Shown here: one piece after another, positions 7,994 to 16,621 of the stretch
Position numbering within the stretch: position 1 is the stretch's first letter
Layout of the letters: each line of letters opens with the position of its first letter
DNA from: Roseofilum casamattae BLCC-M143
Lineage (GTDB): Bacteria; Cyanobacteriota; Cyanobacteriia; Cyanobacteriales; Desertifilaceae
DNA length: 64,000 bases
Assembly: GCF_030068455.1 (NCBI RefSeq)
Contig: NZ_JAQOSQ010000007.1
Span: 62,001-126,000 of the forward strand
Reading direction: 5' to 3'
Made by a program: the position numbers and the translations under genes
Notes under the pieces: model-generated
Told to the model about the DNA's origin: nothing
Database searches by the model: none
The model's input: only the letters and a program-made list of their open reading frames with translations

Positions 7994-9051
7994 ACGCAAT
8001 AACCCTCCTGTCCGCTACCCCTAGGGAATTTCACGCCCATTTGCAGAAAGCGCTAACCCATTTCCAGCCCCGTCCCCAGCTCTTGGCTGCCATCGATCGC
8101 TTTTATACTCGCCACCCGCGCGGCTATTTCACCCTCATCGGCCCTCCAGGCACGGGAAAAACCGCTCTCCTCGCCCGCTATGCCACCACCCATCCCCGCG
8201 TCATCTACTACAGCGCCCAACTGCCGGGAAAAAACCAAGCGGAGACGTTTCTGCTCGCGCTCTGTCGCCAACTATCGCAGCTTGCCCAAACCCAAGGCAT
8301 CCCCGTCCCGGAGACCGCCAGCAGCGAGAGTCCCCAGTTTCCGAGCAGTCGGTTTGCTTACCTGCTGCAAACCCTGAGCGACCATCTCCCGCTGCGAGAA
8401 AATCTGGTTATTGCTATTGATGGTTGCGACAATATTGACCGCTGCCAGCAACCCCCCGGCACTAACCTCTTCTATCTCCCGCGCTATCTCCCGAATAGAG
8501 TCTATATTCTCCTCGCTCGCCGTCCCTTCCCTCCCAGTCAGTCCGGACTCTTCAGCGAAAGTCCCCAGCAGTCTTTGCATCTCCTCGACTATCCCGACAG
8601 CACCAGGGAGACCGTTTGCGCCTATGTGGATACCTATTTCGCCACCCATGCTCCCCAGTTGCAGAATTCCCGACTCTCCGACGAGTTGGTTAATGCCAGC
8701 GAGAATAATTTCACGTTCCTCAGCCAAATATTACCGGCAATTACGCAGAATTACTCTAGCAATTCCTTCCACCGGCAACCCCCACCACCGGGTTTAGCTG
8801 CTTACTATCAACAGCACTTAACCCAGATGAATTTAACCGCGTCTCCCCTGAAACCCACTCTCTTGCAACACCTAGCCGCGGCCACGGATGCGCTCTCTGT
8901 CGAGGACATGGCTGCTGCTCTCGATGAAGACGAATACGACATCGAAACCATCTTAGAGGAATGGACTCCCTTTTTAATCGCGGAAGAGAGTGCCACAGAG
9001 CCCAAGTATCGGTTGTATCATCGCCATTTCGCCGAATTTATTAACTATTAA
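7990..9051 (+). CDS. STAND/AAA-type NTPase, second of the operon
   Basis: A 353-residue P-loop NTPase. Walker A is GPPGTGKTA (residues 51-59) and Walker B LVIAIDGCDN has its Asp near 144. It is recognisably related to the first gene of the operon: FTLIG, the ARRPF/TRRPY stretch after Walker B, NNFTFLSQILPAI against NNFMYLRYLLPAI, and a C-terminal YHRHFAEFI. It lacks both the HTH domain and any sensor repeats, so it is a reduced paralogue. The ATG overlaps the WD40 stop by the usual ATGA, implying translational coupling. The most natural inference is a partner in a three-component complex. The role is unknown. Confidence 0.78.
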   Translation: MNAITLLSATPREFHAHLQKALTHFQPRPQLLAAIDRFYTRHPRGYFTLIGPPGTGKTALLARYATTHPRVIYYSAQLPGKNQAETFLLALCRQLSQLAQTQGIPVPETASSESPQFPSSRFAYLLQTLSDHLPLRENLVIAIDGCDNIDRCQQPPGTNLFYLPRYLPNRVYILLARRPFPPSQSGLFSESPQQSLHLLDYPDSTRETVCAYVDTYFATHAPQLQNSRLSDELVNASENNFTFLSQILPAITQNYSSNSFHRQPPPPGLAAYYQQHLTQMNLTASPLKPTLLQHLAAATDALSVEDMAAALDEDEYDIETILEEWTPFLIAEESATEPKYRLYHRHFAEFINY

Positions 9052-9059
9052 ACTGGCGA

Positions 9060-9656
9060 TTAAATTGACGAGCGGAATGTCTTGGCTGCTTCCAGATGAG
9101 ACGTTTGCGCCATCAACACGCACCGGGTAAGCAGTTCCATATCTAGGTGGCTCAGTTCCGGGATTTCGCTGCGAGAAATTTGCCTGTAATCTTCATCTTG
9201 CAATCGATATAGGCTAAATACACCGTCTTCCCAAAACCAGACTTCCGAGATACCGAGAGCGCGATAACGTTGCAGTTTATTCAGACTGCCGCTGGTAAAA
9301 ATAACTTCGATCGCTAAATCTGGAGTCGGTTTAGAATTGCCGAAACAATAGGATTCGTCTGGCTCAACCGCAACCAAACCTTCGCGCTCCTGAGTCGTAG
9401 AGCCAAGGGGTTCAAATTCTATACCCATTTCCAGACAATATAACCCAATCAGAAATCCAATTAAGCGACTAAATAGTTCATGTTCTCGTCCCGGCATGAG
9501 AATTTCTACGGTATTTTGATAGTAAAATAACTGCACGTTGCGGCGATCGCCAAACCCAGATCGAATCCATTGAAATTGCTCCCAACTAATCCCGGAATGG
9601 ACGATCCGTTGGTCGGGAGATGTTCCCTCGAGTTGTTTGGATTGCAGTTGAATCAT
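9060..9656 (-). CDS. Uma2 family PD-(D/E)XK nuclease-like protein
   Basis: A 198-residue Uma2/DUF820 protein of the compact type without a coiled-coil tail. The core motif appears as KPTPDLAIEVIFTSGS, with the Asp and the ExI pair, followed by YRALGISEVWFWEDGVFSLYRL. It is convergent with the STAND operon, ending 8 bp past its last stop, and lies 15 bp before the stop of Uma2 copy B on the same strand. It is not closely similar to the neighbouring copies, so it is a different lineage within the family. The biological role of the family is not settled. Confidence 0.82.
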   Translation of the reverse strand: MIQLQSKQLEGTSPDQRIVHSGISWEQFQWIRSGFGDRRNVQLFYYQNTVEILMPGREHELFSRLIGFLIGLYCLEMGIEFEPLGSTTQEREGLVAVEPDESYCFGNSKPTPDLAIEVIFTSGSLNKLQRYRALGISEVWFWEDGVFSLYRLQDEDYRQISRSEIPELSHLDMELLTRCVLMAQTSHLEAAKTFRSSI

Positions 9657-9670
9657 AAGCTGAAACTGAG

Positions 9671-10563
9671 ATTACTCCACGCTATCGGGATCGACTCCTA
9701 ATTGTCGCAGGCGATCGCGCAACTTTTCTACTGTATCTTGTGCTTGTTCCTTCTCCTGGCGTTCGCGATCGCGTTCCGACTCAGCAACATTGGCTCTGCG
9801 TCGCTCGCTGTTAGCCCGCTGACGCTCAAGTTCCTTATCCAGACGTTCCCGCTCTTTTTCTAGGCGTTCCCGCTCTTTTTCTAGGCGTTGGCGATCGCGA
9901 TCTTGCGCCAAATCCACATAAGTTTCTAACCGCTCGCCATCCGGAGCAAACAGCCGTAGTTCCCCCGAAACTGTAGTAAAACTTACTCCCAAGCGCGGAC
10001 TCGTCCATCCCTCCATTTCCGCAATCTTTTCTAATTTATCGCCGCTTCTGAGCCATCCTTCCAGACGATTTCCCTTGGGGTTATATGCATAATATTCTTC
10101 CACACCATGAGTCTGATAAAATTCAAACTTCTTATTCATCTCCTCCTTACTATTACTTGGAGAAATAATCTCAAAAACAACTTGCGGCGCAATATCCCTT
10201 TCTTCCCATTGTTTATAAGAGGGACGATCTTTCTTCCTGACGCCAAATACCATCATTACATCAGGCGCTTGTCGAGAAGGCTTTTTCTGCGCGGAGATCT
10301 CCTCTTCGGTAAGCTGAACGGGATACCAGAATAAATCCCCGGCAACAAAGACATCTTCGACATCTTTAAACAAAGCATCGAGTCCGCCTTGAATCATCAT
10401 AATTAAGCGGAACTGTGTTGTATTCTCACCCACAGGCTGACCGTCACTTTCTGGATAGAGGGAGTCATCGTCAATGAATAGGGTTGGCGGTTTGTATACC
10501 ATGTCTTTGCGCCTAGTCAGTCGATTCAGTCTTATTATAGGCGATCGCCCCCAGCCCCGTTCC
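9671..10563. repeat. Long direct repeat, copy 2 (contains Uma2 copy B)
   Basis: About 893 bp, nearly identical to 3140-4011 and in the same orientation. It differs mainly by a 21-bp tandem duplication around 9840-9885, where the motif coding for ERLEKER occurs twice. With copy 1 it forms direct repeats spaced about 6.5 kb apart, around the operon. Confidence 0.9.
9672..10502 (-). CDS. Uma2 family PD-(D/E)XK nuclease-like protein, copy B
   Basis: This 276-residue protein is a near-identical duplicate of the gene at 3141-3950, with the same MVYKPPTLFIDDD start, the PD and VFEIIS catalytic-core motifs and a C-terminal Arg/Glu coiled coil. It has seven more residues than copy A because a 21-bp unit coding for the heptad ERLEKER is duplicated, which fits slippage in a coiled-coil heptad. 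The open frame continues upstream to an alternative start at 10595, but the extra residues are not conserved in sense and the ATG at 10502 matches copy A. Confidence 0.85.
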   Translation of the reverse strand: MVYKPPTLFIDDDSLYPESDGQPVGENTTQFRLIMMIQGGLDALFKDVEDVFVAGDLFWYPVQLTEEEISAQKKPSRQAPDVMMVFGVRKKDRPSYKQWEERDIAPQVVFEIISPSNSKEEMNKKFEFYQTHGVEEYYAYNPKGNRLEGWLRSGDKLEKIAEMEGWTSPRLGVSFTTVSGELRLFAPDGERLETYVDLAQDRDRQRLEKERERLEKERERLDKELERQRANSERRRANVAESERDRERQEKEQAQDTVEKLRDRLRQLGVDPDSVE

Positions 10564-10610
10564 TTCTGATTCTTTGCAAACTTGCGATCGCGCAAAGTCC
10601 AACTCTAAAT

Positions 10611-11714
10611 CTAAAGGTGTTTATCGAGGCGATCGCACTGATAGCGACCATCCGGTAAATAGTGACCATAGATGCGATCTCCTCGGTCCCCCCAAACATC
10701 ACATTCATGGGTAGAATCAGCAAAAGGCTTACCCTTGAGCTTTTTAAAGTCCAGCTTCGGAGGGTTATCATTTCCGTGGCTGTCAAGGTACTGACTCAGG
10801 TCGTCCAACCGTTCATTGAGGATATGAAGACGATCTGGTTGTATGCCTTTGACTGACTGCTTAAATTTGCTAGAGTAAATTAGTTGTGAACTTAAGGGAG
10901 GCAAAAGCTCTCGTTCATAATACTTGGGCTTCCCCTGTTTCCAAATCAGTTTTCCCCACTCAGATAAACCGGCAAAATCTTTATCTTGAAACAGCAAAGT
11001 TTCCGGAATTCCTTGACAATCGCTCAGAGCTACTTGGTCTTGTTGTTGCAGTTGGCGAAAGGTGGTTAAGTGCTTTGCAATGATACCATCGGTATCGAGA
11101 GTAATGGGTAACCGAGGGATTCGCAAAAGTTGGGAACTGCCTTGAAAAATATAGATGCACTCATCGGCATAAAACATCCCTGCTGCTTGTAGAAAGCCGT
11201 TGACACTCTTAAATCCTCCAGTTAGGTTAAAGATGACCTGATAGTAATCTTGAGCTTGATAGCCTCCGAGGGATCGATCGCACCACTCAATGAGGTCAGA
11301 CATAGCAGCCCGAAAGCAATCTAAGTTTTTGGTAGCCAAGTCTTGAATGGTGTGGGATTGGGCATTTAAACCGCGATCGCGCAACCAAGTCACTACCATA
11401 TCCGCAACTGCTTCGCCTTGATAAGTATCGGTTCCTAAAATGTAATGCAGATCTTCCCCAGAAGAGGGCAGAGAGTCTTCATAATAGGTCACAATTCCAT
11501 TGAGTTCAGCACTCAAGCGTTTGATTTCAGACAAGCTAGCATTTTGTAACAGTTGAGTCCTAGTTTGAAGGTGTTTATCAATGGTCGCTTTGTCCTCGGA
11601 CGCTAACTGTGTTTCTTTTTCGTTACTTGTAGAGATCAATAAACTCCGTAGAGAATTATCAGCTCCATTGGTTAACAAACTTGTACCACAAGCAGACACA
11701 AAAACCTTAGGCAC
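10611..11714 (-). CDS. CARF-domain protein (APE2256/Csm6-like), possible CARF-RelE effector
   Basis: This 367-residue protein begins MPKVFVSACGTSLLTNGA, the nucleotide-binding signature of CARF domains of the APE2256/Csm6 group. Residues 160-180 carry FNLTGGFKSVNGFLQ, the second CARF motif. CARF domains bind cyclic oligoadenylates made by type III CRISPR complexes. After a middle region, the C-terminus (ECDVWGDRGDRIYGHYLPDG, ending QCDRLDKHL) looks like the final strands of a RelE-type mRNA interferase, which suggests a Cami1-like CARF-RelE effector. That part is a tentative reading. The start is GTG with an upstream AGGAG. No cas gene or CRISPR array is in the window. Confidence 0.75.
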   Translation of the reverse strand: MPKVFVSACGTSLLTNGADNSLRSLLISTSNEKETQLASEDKATIDKHLQTRTQLLQNASLSEIKRLSAELNGIVTYYEDSLPSSGEDLHYILGTDTYQGEAVADMVVTWLRDRGLNAQSHTIQDLATKNLDCFRAAMSDLIEWCDRSLGGYQAQDYYQVIFNLTGGFKSVNGFLQAAGMFYADECIYIFQGSSQLLRIPRLPITLDTDGIIAKHLTTFRQLQQQDQVALSDCQGIPETLLFQDKDFAGLSEWGKLIWKQGKPKYYERELLPPLSSQLIYSSKFKQSVKGIQPDRLHILNERLDDLSQYLDSHGNDNPPKLDFKKLKGKPFADSTHECDVWGDRGDRIYGHYLPDGRYQCDRLDKHL

Positions 11715-11799
11715 GATCGTCTCCTCAATCAGGTATTTTTAGTATACTTTCTAATCGAAAAATGGTACACTAATGTTTGTCTAATTTACCAAGACATAG

Positions 11800-13392
11800 T
11801 TACTCCAGTTCTAGTTCGGCTAAGTAAGCTTCTGGAGACTCTTCTGAAGGACTTTGTACGGGAATAGCGGAAACGATCGCATCTAACACGCGACCTACTG
11901 GAATCACGGTTAAGCCTAAATCGGGTAAAGATTGACCTTTCGGCACGATCGCCCGTTTAAAGCCGAGTTTTGCGGCTTCTTTTAACCGCAGTTCTAATTG
12001 CGACACGGCGCGCACTTGGCCGCCCAAACCAACTTCGCCGATAATCACCGTGCGCGCATCGACAAAGCGATCGCGAAAGGAAGCCACCACTGCGACAGCA
12101 ATCCCCAGATCGGCTGCCGGTTCTTCAACGCCCAATCCTCCCGCAGAGGCGACGTAGGTATCTAATTTCGAGAGGGGAATTCCGACCCGCTTTTCCAATA
12201 CCGCTAAAATTTGCAACAAGCGGTTATTGTCTACCCCTGTCGTTGCCCGGCGCGGAGAACCGTAGCTGGTGGGACTCACCAAGGCTTGCAACTCCACGAC
12301 AATGGGACGAGTCCCTTCGCAAGCGACAATCGTACAAGTTCCGGAGACATTTTCATCGCGATTTCCTAAGAAGAGTTCGGAAGGATTGGGGACTTCGGCT
12401 AACCCCGCCGCCACCATTTCAAAGACACCGATTTCATGAGTGGCGCCAAAGCGGTTTTTCATCGATCGCAACAAGCGATGAGAGGCAAAGCGATCGCCTT
12501 CAAAATACAATACCGTATCGACCAAATGTTCTAATACCCTCGGTCCGGCGAGCGCTCCATCTTTGGTAACATGTCCGACAATAAAGAGCGTTATATTCTC
12601 CCGTTTCGCCACCTGCATTAGAGCTGAGGTACATTCGCGCACCTGAGCGACAGAACCGGGAGCGGAAGAGAGGGATGGGAAATAAATGGTTTGAATACTA
12701 TCAATAATGGCTAAATTTGGTTTCAGAGATTCTAACTCTCGGAGAATTTCTTCTAAGTCGGTTTCCGGGAGTAGGAAAAACCGCGACACTGAATTATTTG
12801 CCGCGCTCTCTTCTGCTGGCGGGGGGGGCGCAATCAAGGCTTCAAATCCGCTGGGTGAAAGTTTGGCAAGCTTGCCCGAGACACCATTTTCTGATTCCTC
12901 GTCATCGTCATTCTCCACCTCGCCAACCCCTAAGCGAGCGGCGCGCAATTTCACTTGTTGTCCCGACTCTTCTCCGGAAACGTAAAGGACGGAATCCGTT
13001 TGTGCCAGTTGATTGGCCACTTGCAAGAGAAGAGTGGATTTTCCAATTCCCGGTTCGCCACCAATGAGAACCAGGGAGCCATGGACGATGCCACCTCCCA
13101 AAACGCGATCGAGTTCTGAATATCCGGAGTTCATGCGCGCGACGGCAGCATCGGAAATTTGATCGAGGGTAATGGCGGCGCGGGGTTTGCCGCCTTGACT
13201 TTCCGCGATGGCTCTGCCGCCCTCCTTGCGCCATTGCTGACTTCCGGCCGCGAACCGACTGTTGTTCGAGCTGCTGGCGTTCATTTGCTCGATGAGGGAG
13301 TCCCAGCTACCGCAGGCCGAGCATTTGCCAAACCATTGGGAAAATTCGGCACCGCATTGATTGCAAACGTAGAGAGTTCGAGATTTAGCCAT
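11800..13392 (-). CDS. radA: DNA repair protein RadA/Sms
   Basis: A 530-residue RecA-like ATPase that helps branch migration and processing of recombination intermediates. The N-terminal zinc finger is CNQCGAEF...CSACGSW (8-31), Walker A is GEPGIGKST (about 111), the RadA-specific KNRFGATHEIG is present, and a Lon-protease-like C-terminal domain follows. An acidic and proline-rich insert (VENDDDEESENG and PPPPAEES) lies between the Walker A region and Walker B; it is not part of the family core. Upp follows it on the same strand, 44 bp past its end. Confidence 0.95.
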   Translation of the reverse strand: MAKSRTLYVCNQCGAEFSQWFGKCSACGSWDSLIEQMNASSSNNSRFAAGSQQWRKEGGRAIAESQGGKPRAAITLDQISDAAVARMNSGYSELDRVLGGGIVHGSLVLIGGEPGIGKSTLLLQVANQLAQTDSVLYVSGEESGQQVKLRAARLGVGEVENDDDEESENGVSGKLAKLSPSGFEALIAPPPPAEESAANNSVSRFFLLPETDLEEILRELESLKPNLAIIDSIQTIYFPSLSSAPGSVAQVRECTSALMQVAKRENITLFIVGHVTKDGALAGPRVLEHLVDTVLYFEGDRFASHRLLRSMKNRFGATHEIGVFEMVAAGLAEVPNPSELFLGNRDENVSGTCTIVACEGTRPIVVELQALVSPTSYGSPRRATTGVDNNRLLQILAVLEKRVGIPLSKLDTYVASAGGLGVEEPAADLGIAVAVVASFRDRFVDARTVIIGEVGLGGQVRAVSQLELRLKEAAKLGFKRAIVPKGQSLPDLGLTVIPVGRVLDAIVSAIPVQSPSEESPEAYLAELELE

Positions 13393-13436
13393 GGATGGGG
13401 TCGCCGGTTACGAGGTTTGCCAGTCTAAATACCAGT

Positions 13437-14087
13437 CTAAGTACCAAACGTGCGATCGCCTGCATCTCCGAGTCCGGGTACGATAAACCCACGATCGTTT
13501 AGTTCTGGATCGATGCAAGCGGTGTAGATTTTTAGGGCACTGTACTGTTTATTCAGTTTATCCAGAGCTGGAGGAGCGGCGACGACGGAAACGATCCGGA
13601 TAAATTCGGGATTAATCCCGCGTTTGGTGAGTTCTCCTAATGTATAGATAATGCTGCCGCCAGTGGCCAGCATGGGTTCGGGAATCAGAATTCGGGTTTG
13701 CGGCGCAAATTGTTCTGGCAGTTTATTCAGGTAACAATTGGCTTCCAGAGTTTCTTCATCGCGCGCGAGTCCCAGATGGTAAACTTTGGCGAGAGGGAGC
13801 AGAGCTTGGGCGCCATCGAGGAGGGCGAGTCCGGCGCGCAGAATGGGAACCACAGCCACGGGGATTTCCGGATTGACCAGAGTTCCCGCACAGGGCGCTA
13901 GGGGCGTTTCGATGGTGGTGTCAAAGGTAGGCAGCCAGTCCCGGATTGCTTCGTAGGTGAGCCATCGCCCCAGTTCGGTCATGGCTGTACGAAACAGAGC
14001 GCTGGGGGTTTGGCGATCGCGCGATACAGCGAGCCAATGTTGAATGAGGGGATGAGGCGGAACGTGGACGTGCAGTTGAGAGGTCAT
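13437..14087 (-). CDS. upp: Uracil phosphoribosyltransferase
   Basis: A 216-residue enzyme that converts uracil and PRPP to UMP for pyrimidine salvage. It shows the type I PRTase fold, with VVPILRAGLALLDGA, a PRPP-loop equivalent EPMLATGGSIIYTL where most family members have DPMLATGG, and the family C-terminus GDAGDRTFGT. The start MTSQLHVHVPPHPLIQHWL is typical. It lies downstream of radA on the same strand and diverges from crtH across about 100 bp. Confidence 0.95.
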   Translation of the reverse strand: MTSQLHVHVPPHPLIQHWLAVSRDRQTPSALFRTAMTELGRWLTYEAIRDWLPTFDTTIETPLAPCAGTLVNPEIPVAVVPILRAGLALLDGAQALLPLAKVYHLGLARDEETLEANCYLNKLPEQFAPQTRILIPEPMLATGGSIIYTLGELTKRGINPEFIRIVSVVAAPPALDKLNKQYSALKIYTACIDPELNDRGFIVPGLGDAGDRTFGT

Positions 14088-14185
14088 AAGTTAAGGCGAT
14101 CGCATCTGCTCAATTCTAGTTTACAATGAGCAGAAGAGGTCGCTATTTTTATTTCTTAATTTTTAACGTTTAATTAAATCGGCTC

Positions 14186-15694
14186 ATGTCTGTTGAATCT
14201 TCTTCTCATTTTGATGCGATCGTCATTGGTTCTGGCATTGGGGGCTTGGTTACGGCCACTCAATTAGCCGCGAAAGGGGCGCGAGTTTTGGTGTTAGAGA
14301 GTTATTTAATTCCCGGAGGAAGTGCGGGCTATTTCGAGCGCAATGGCTATCGGTTTGATGTGGGCGCTTCGATGATTTTTGGCTTTGGCGATCGCGGAAC
14401 GACAAATTTATTAACTCGCGCTCTAGAAGCCGTCGATACGAGCATAGAAACGATTCCCGATCCGGTGCAAATTCACTATCATTTGCCGGAGGATCTGGAG
14501 CTGAAGGTACATCGCGAGTATGAAGATTTTGTCGGCGAATTGAGCGCTCTTTTTCCCCACGAGAAAGAAGGAATTCGCAAGTTTTACGACGAGTGCTGGC
14601 GGGTATTTAATTGTCTCAATGCCATGGAGTTGCTCTCCTTGGAAGAACCGAGATATTTAATGCGGGTCTTTTTTCAACATCCCCTCGCTTGTTTGGGTTT
14701 GGTGAAGTATTTACCGCAAAATGTGGGAGACATTGCTCGCCGTTATATTAAAGATCCGACTCTACTCAAGTTTATCGATATTGAATGCTATTGTTGGTCG
14801 GTGGTTCCTGCCGAACTGACGCCGATGATTAATGCCGGAATGGTGTTTTCCGACCGTCATTATGGCGGCATTAATTATCCGAAAGGAGGCGTCGGACAAA
14901 TTGCGCAAAAGTTGGTGGAAGGACTGGAGAAGAAAGGCAGTACGATTCTGTATAAGTCGCGAGTGAAACGAATTCTGGTTGAGAATAACCGAGCCGTTGG
15001 GGTGGAATTGGTCAATAATACTCGTTACTATGGCGATCGCATTGTTTCTAATGCCACGCGCTGGAATACGTTCCAATCTTTGTTGCCCGAGGAGATGTTA
15101 CCGGCCTCGGAAGAGCGCTGGCAAAAACGCTATCAAAAATCCCCCAGCTTCGTCAGTTTGCATTTAGGTGTCGATGCTTCCGTATTGCCGGAAGGAACAG
15201 AATGCCATCACATTCTTCTGGAAAATTGGGAGAAAATGGAAGAGTCTCACGGGACGATTTTTGTTTCGATTCCAACTCTGCTCGATCCGGATTTAGCCCC
15301 TTCCGGCCATCACATTATTCATACCTTTACTCCCAGTTGGATTAACGAGTGGAAAGGGTTAAGCTATTCCGACTATAACGCGAAGAAAGAGGAAGTTGCC
15401 GACCGAATAATTAATCGCCTGGAAGCTATTTTTCCCGGCTTGAATGCGGGGTTGGATTATCAAGAAGTGGGAACGCCGCGCACCCATCGTCGCTTCCTCA
15501 ACCGCCAAGATGGAACCTACGGCCCCATTCCCCAGCGCAAGTTATTGGGATTACTTGGAATGCCGTTTAATCGAACTGCAATTCCCGGATTATATTGCGT
15601 TGGCGACAGCACGTTTCCCGGACAAGGATTAAATGCGGTGGCGTTTTCCGGGTTTGCTTGCGCTCATCGGATTGCGGTGGATTTGGGATTGTAG
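14186..15694 (+). CDS. crtH: Carotenoid (prolycopene) isomerase
   Basis: A 502-residue flavoprotein of the CrtISO/CrtH group that converts poly-cis lycopene to all-trans lycopene in carotenoid synthesis. The N-terminal FAD-binding motif is [21 protein letters not shown] (written as two parts: [10 protein letters not shown] and [11 protein letters not shown]), followed by [19 protein letters not shown]. The C-terminal flavin motif [20 protein letters not shown] is typical for the isomerase. Length and both termini agree with the cyanobacterial family. Confidence 0.93.
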   Translation: MSVESSSHFDAIVIGSGIGGLVTATQLAAKGARVLVLESYLIPGGSAGYFERNGYRFDVGASMIFGFGDRGTTNLLTRALEAVDTSIETIPDPVQIHYHLPEDLELKVHREYEDFVGELSALFPHEKEGIRKFYDECWRVFNCLNAMELLSLEEPRYLMRVFFQHPLACLGLVKYLPQNVGDIARRYIKDPTLLKFIDIECYCWSVVPAELTPMINAGMVFSDRHYGGINYPKGGVGQIAQKLVEGLEKKGSTILYKSRVKRILVENNRAVGVELVNNTRYYGDRIVSNATRWNTFQSLLPEEMLPASEERWQKRYQKSPSFVSLHLGVDASVLPEGTECHHILLENWEKMEESHGTIFVSIPTLLDPDLAPSGHHIIHTFTPSWINEWKGLSYSDYNAKKEEVADRIINRLEAIFPGLNAGLDYQEVGTPRTHRRFLNRQDGTYGPIPQRKLLGLLGMPFNRTAIPGLYCVGDSTFPGQGLNAVAFSGFACAHRIAVDLGL

Positions 15695-15750
15695 GTAGGC
15701 TAAAATTGAGTGAAAACCATTCAGTCGAGATGCGATCCTATAATTGTAAC

Positions 15751-16557
15751 TTATCGCCGAACCGCAGGTGGCGTAAACCTGATTTCAATGCGCCGCCTGT
15801 TGGGATTATCCAGACCATTAGTTGGCGAAAAGTTGCCGGATACGCCGTATAATTGGGCGGCAGAATAGGCCTTAAATTGTAATCCTAGCGATCGCAAACG
15901 CCGATTTTGTTCTAATGCTTTCACTACGGCAACGGCGCGCATTAACCCCAGATCTGCATTGGAGCCGGGATTTAAACGAGATATAGAGGTTTGTCCGCTA
16001 ATCACATTTTCTAATGTCCCATCCAAGTTACTAATACTTCCCGTATTTTCCTGTCCGTCTGTATGGCCGATGACTTCCACTATATAGCCTTGATAATTTT
16101 CGGCAAACCCTTCAATTTGTTTGACTAAATCCTCGCGAATATAGCGTTGAAAATCTGGCGCGAGTTCTGCACTTCCAGAGGGGAAACTGCGAGATTGAGA
16201 TTCTTGCAAAACAATGATTGGAGGGGACTTTAAACGTTCGACTTCTCCTTGCAGGTTTTGCACCACATTTTCTCGCCGTTGCAGCTCGTCTTGTAAGTTG
16301 GCGACTTGTCCTTCTAGTCCTTGTACGGCGCTGGTTTGGTAATCGAGTTGCAGTTGCAAACTGGCGAGCTGGGATTCTAATTCTTGCGATCGCGTTTCAT
16401 TTGCTTCCGATACAGATTTGAGGAATACGGATTTAATCAGTGCTAATAACAGAAATAAGGTTAAGATCATGAAGGCATTGGACATCAAATCCGTAAATGC
16501 TGTCCAGATTTTCAGGTCTTCTTCTGAGGAAATAGCGCGGGAACGACGACGAGACAT
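15751..16557 (-). CDS. MotB/OmpA-like stator subunit (ZorB-like)
   Basis: A 268-residue inner-membrane protein. One transmembrane helix near residues 20-45 contains an Asp (D23 in FTDLMSNAFMI) placed like the proton-carrying Asp of MotB, TolR and ZorB. A coiled coil follows (about 52-108), and then an OmpA-like peptidoglycan-binding domain (VEVIGHTDGQ near 165, NRRRIEIRF at the end). It lies 64 bp downstream of the MotA-like gene on the same strand, so the two form a proton-driven channel pair. A TTG at 16563 would add two residues. It could serve antiphage defence, envelope dynamics or gliding; the sequence alone does not decide. Confidence 0.8.
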   Translation of the reverse strand: MSRRRSRAISSEEDLKIWTAFTDLMSNAFMILTLFLLLALIKSVFLKSVSEANETRSQELESQLASLQLQLDYQTSAVQGLEGQVANLQDELQRRENVVQNLQGEVERLKSPPIIVLQESQSRSFPSGSAELAPDFQRYIREDLVKQIEGFAENYQGYIVEVIGHTDGQENTGSISNLDGTLENVISGQTSISRLNPGSNADLGLMRAVAVVKALEQNRRLRSLGLQFKAYSAAQLYGVSGNFSPTNGLDNPNRRRIEIRFTPPAVRR

Positions 16558-16621
16558 GGTCAATTAATAATGAATAATAAACAATTAGTTTGAGGTTGAG
16601 AACCTAGATTGGTGCTGGAAG

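Noticed and set aside
10611-11714. Complete type III CRISPR-Cas locus
   Set aside because: Only the CARF gene is seen; no cas10, cas7-type genes or arrays were found in the window.
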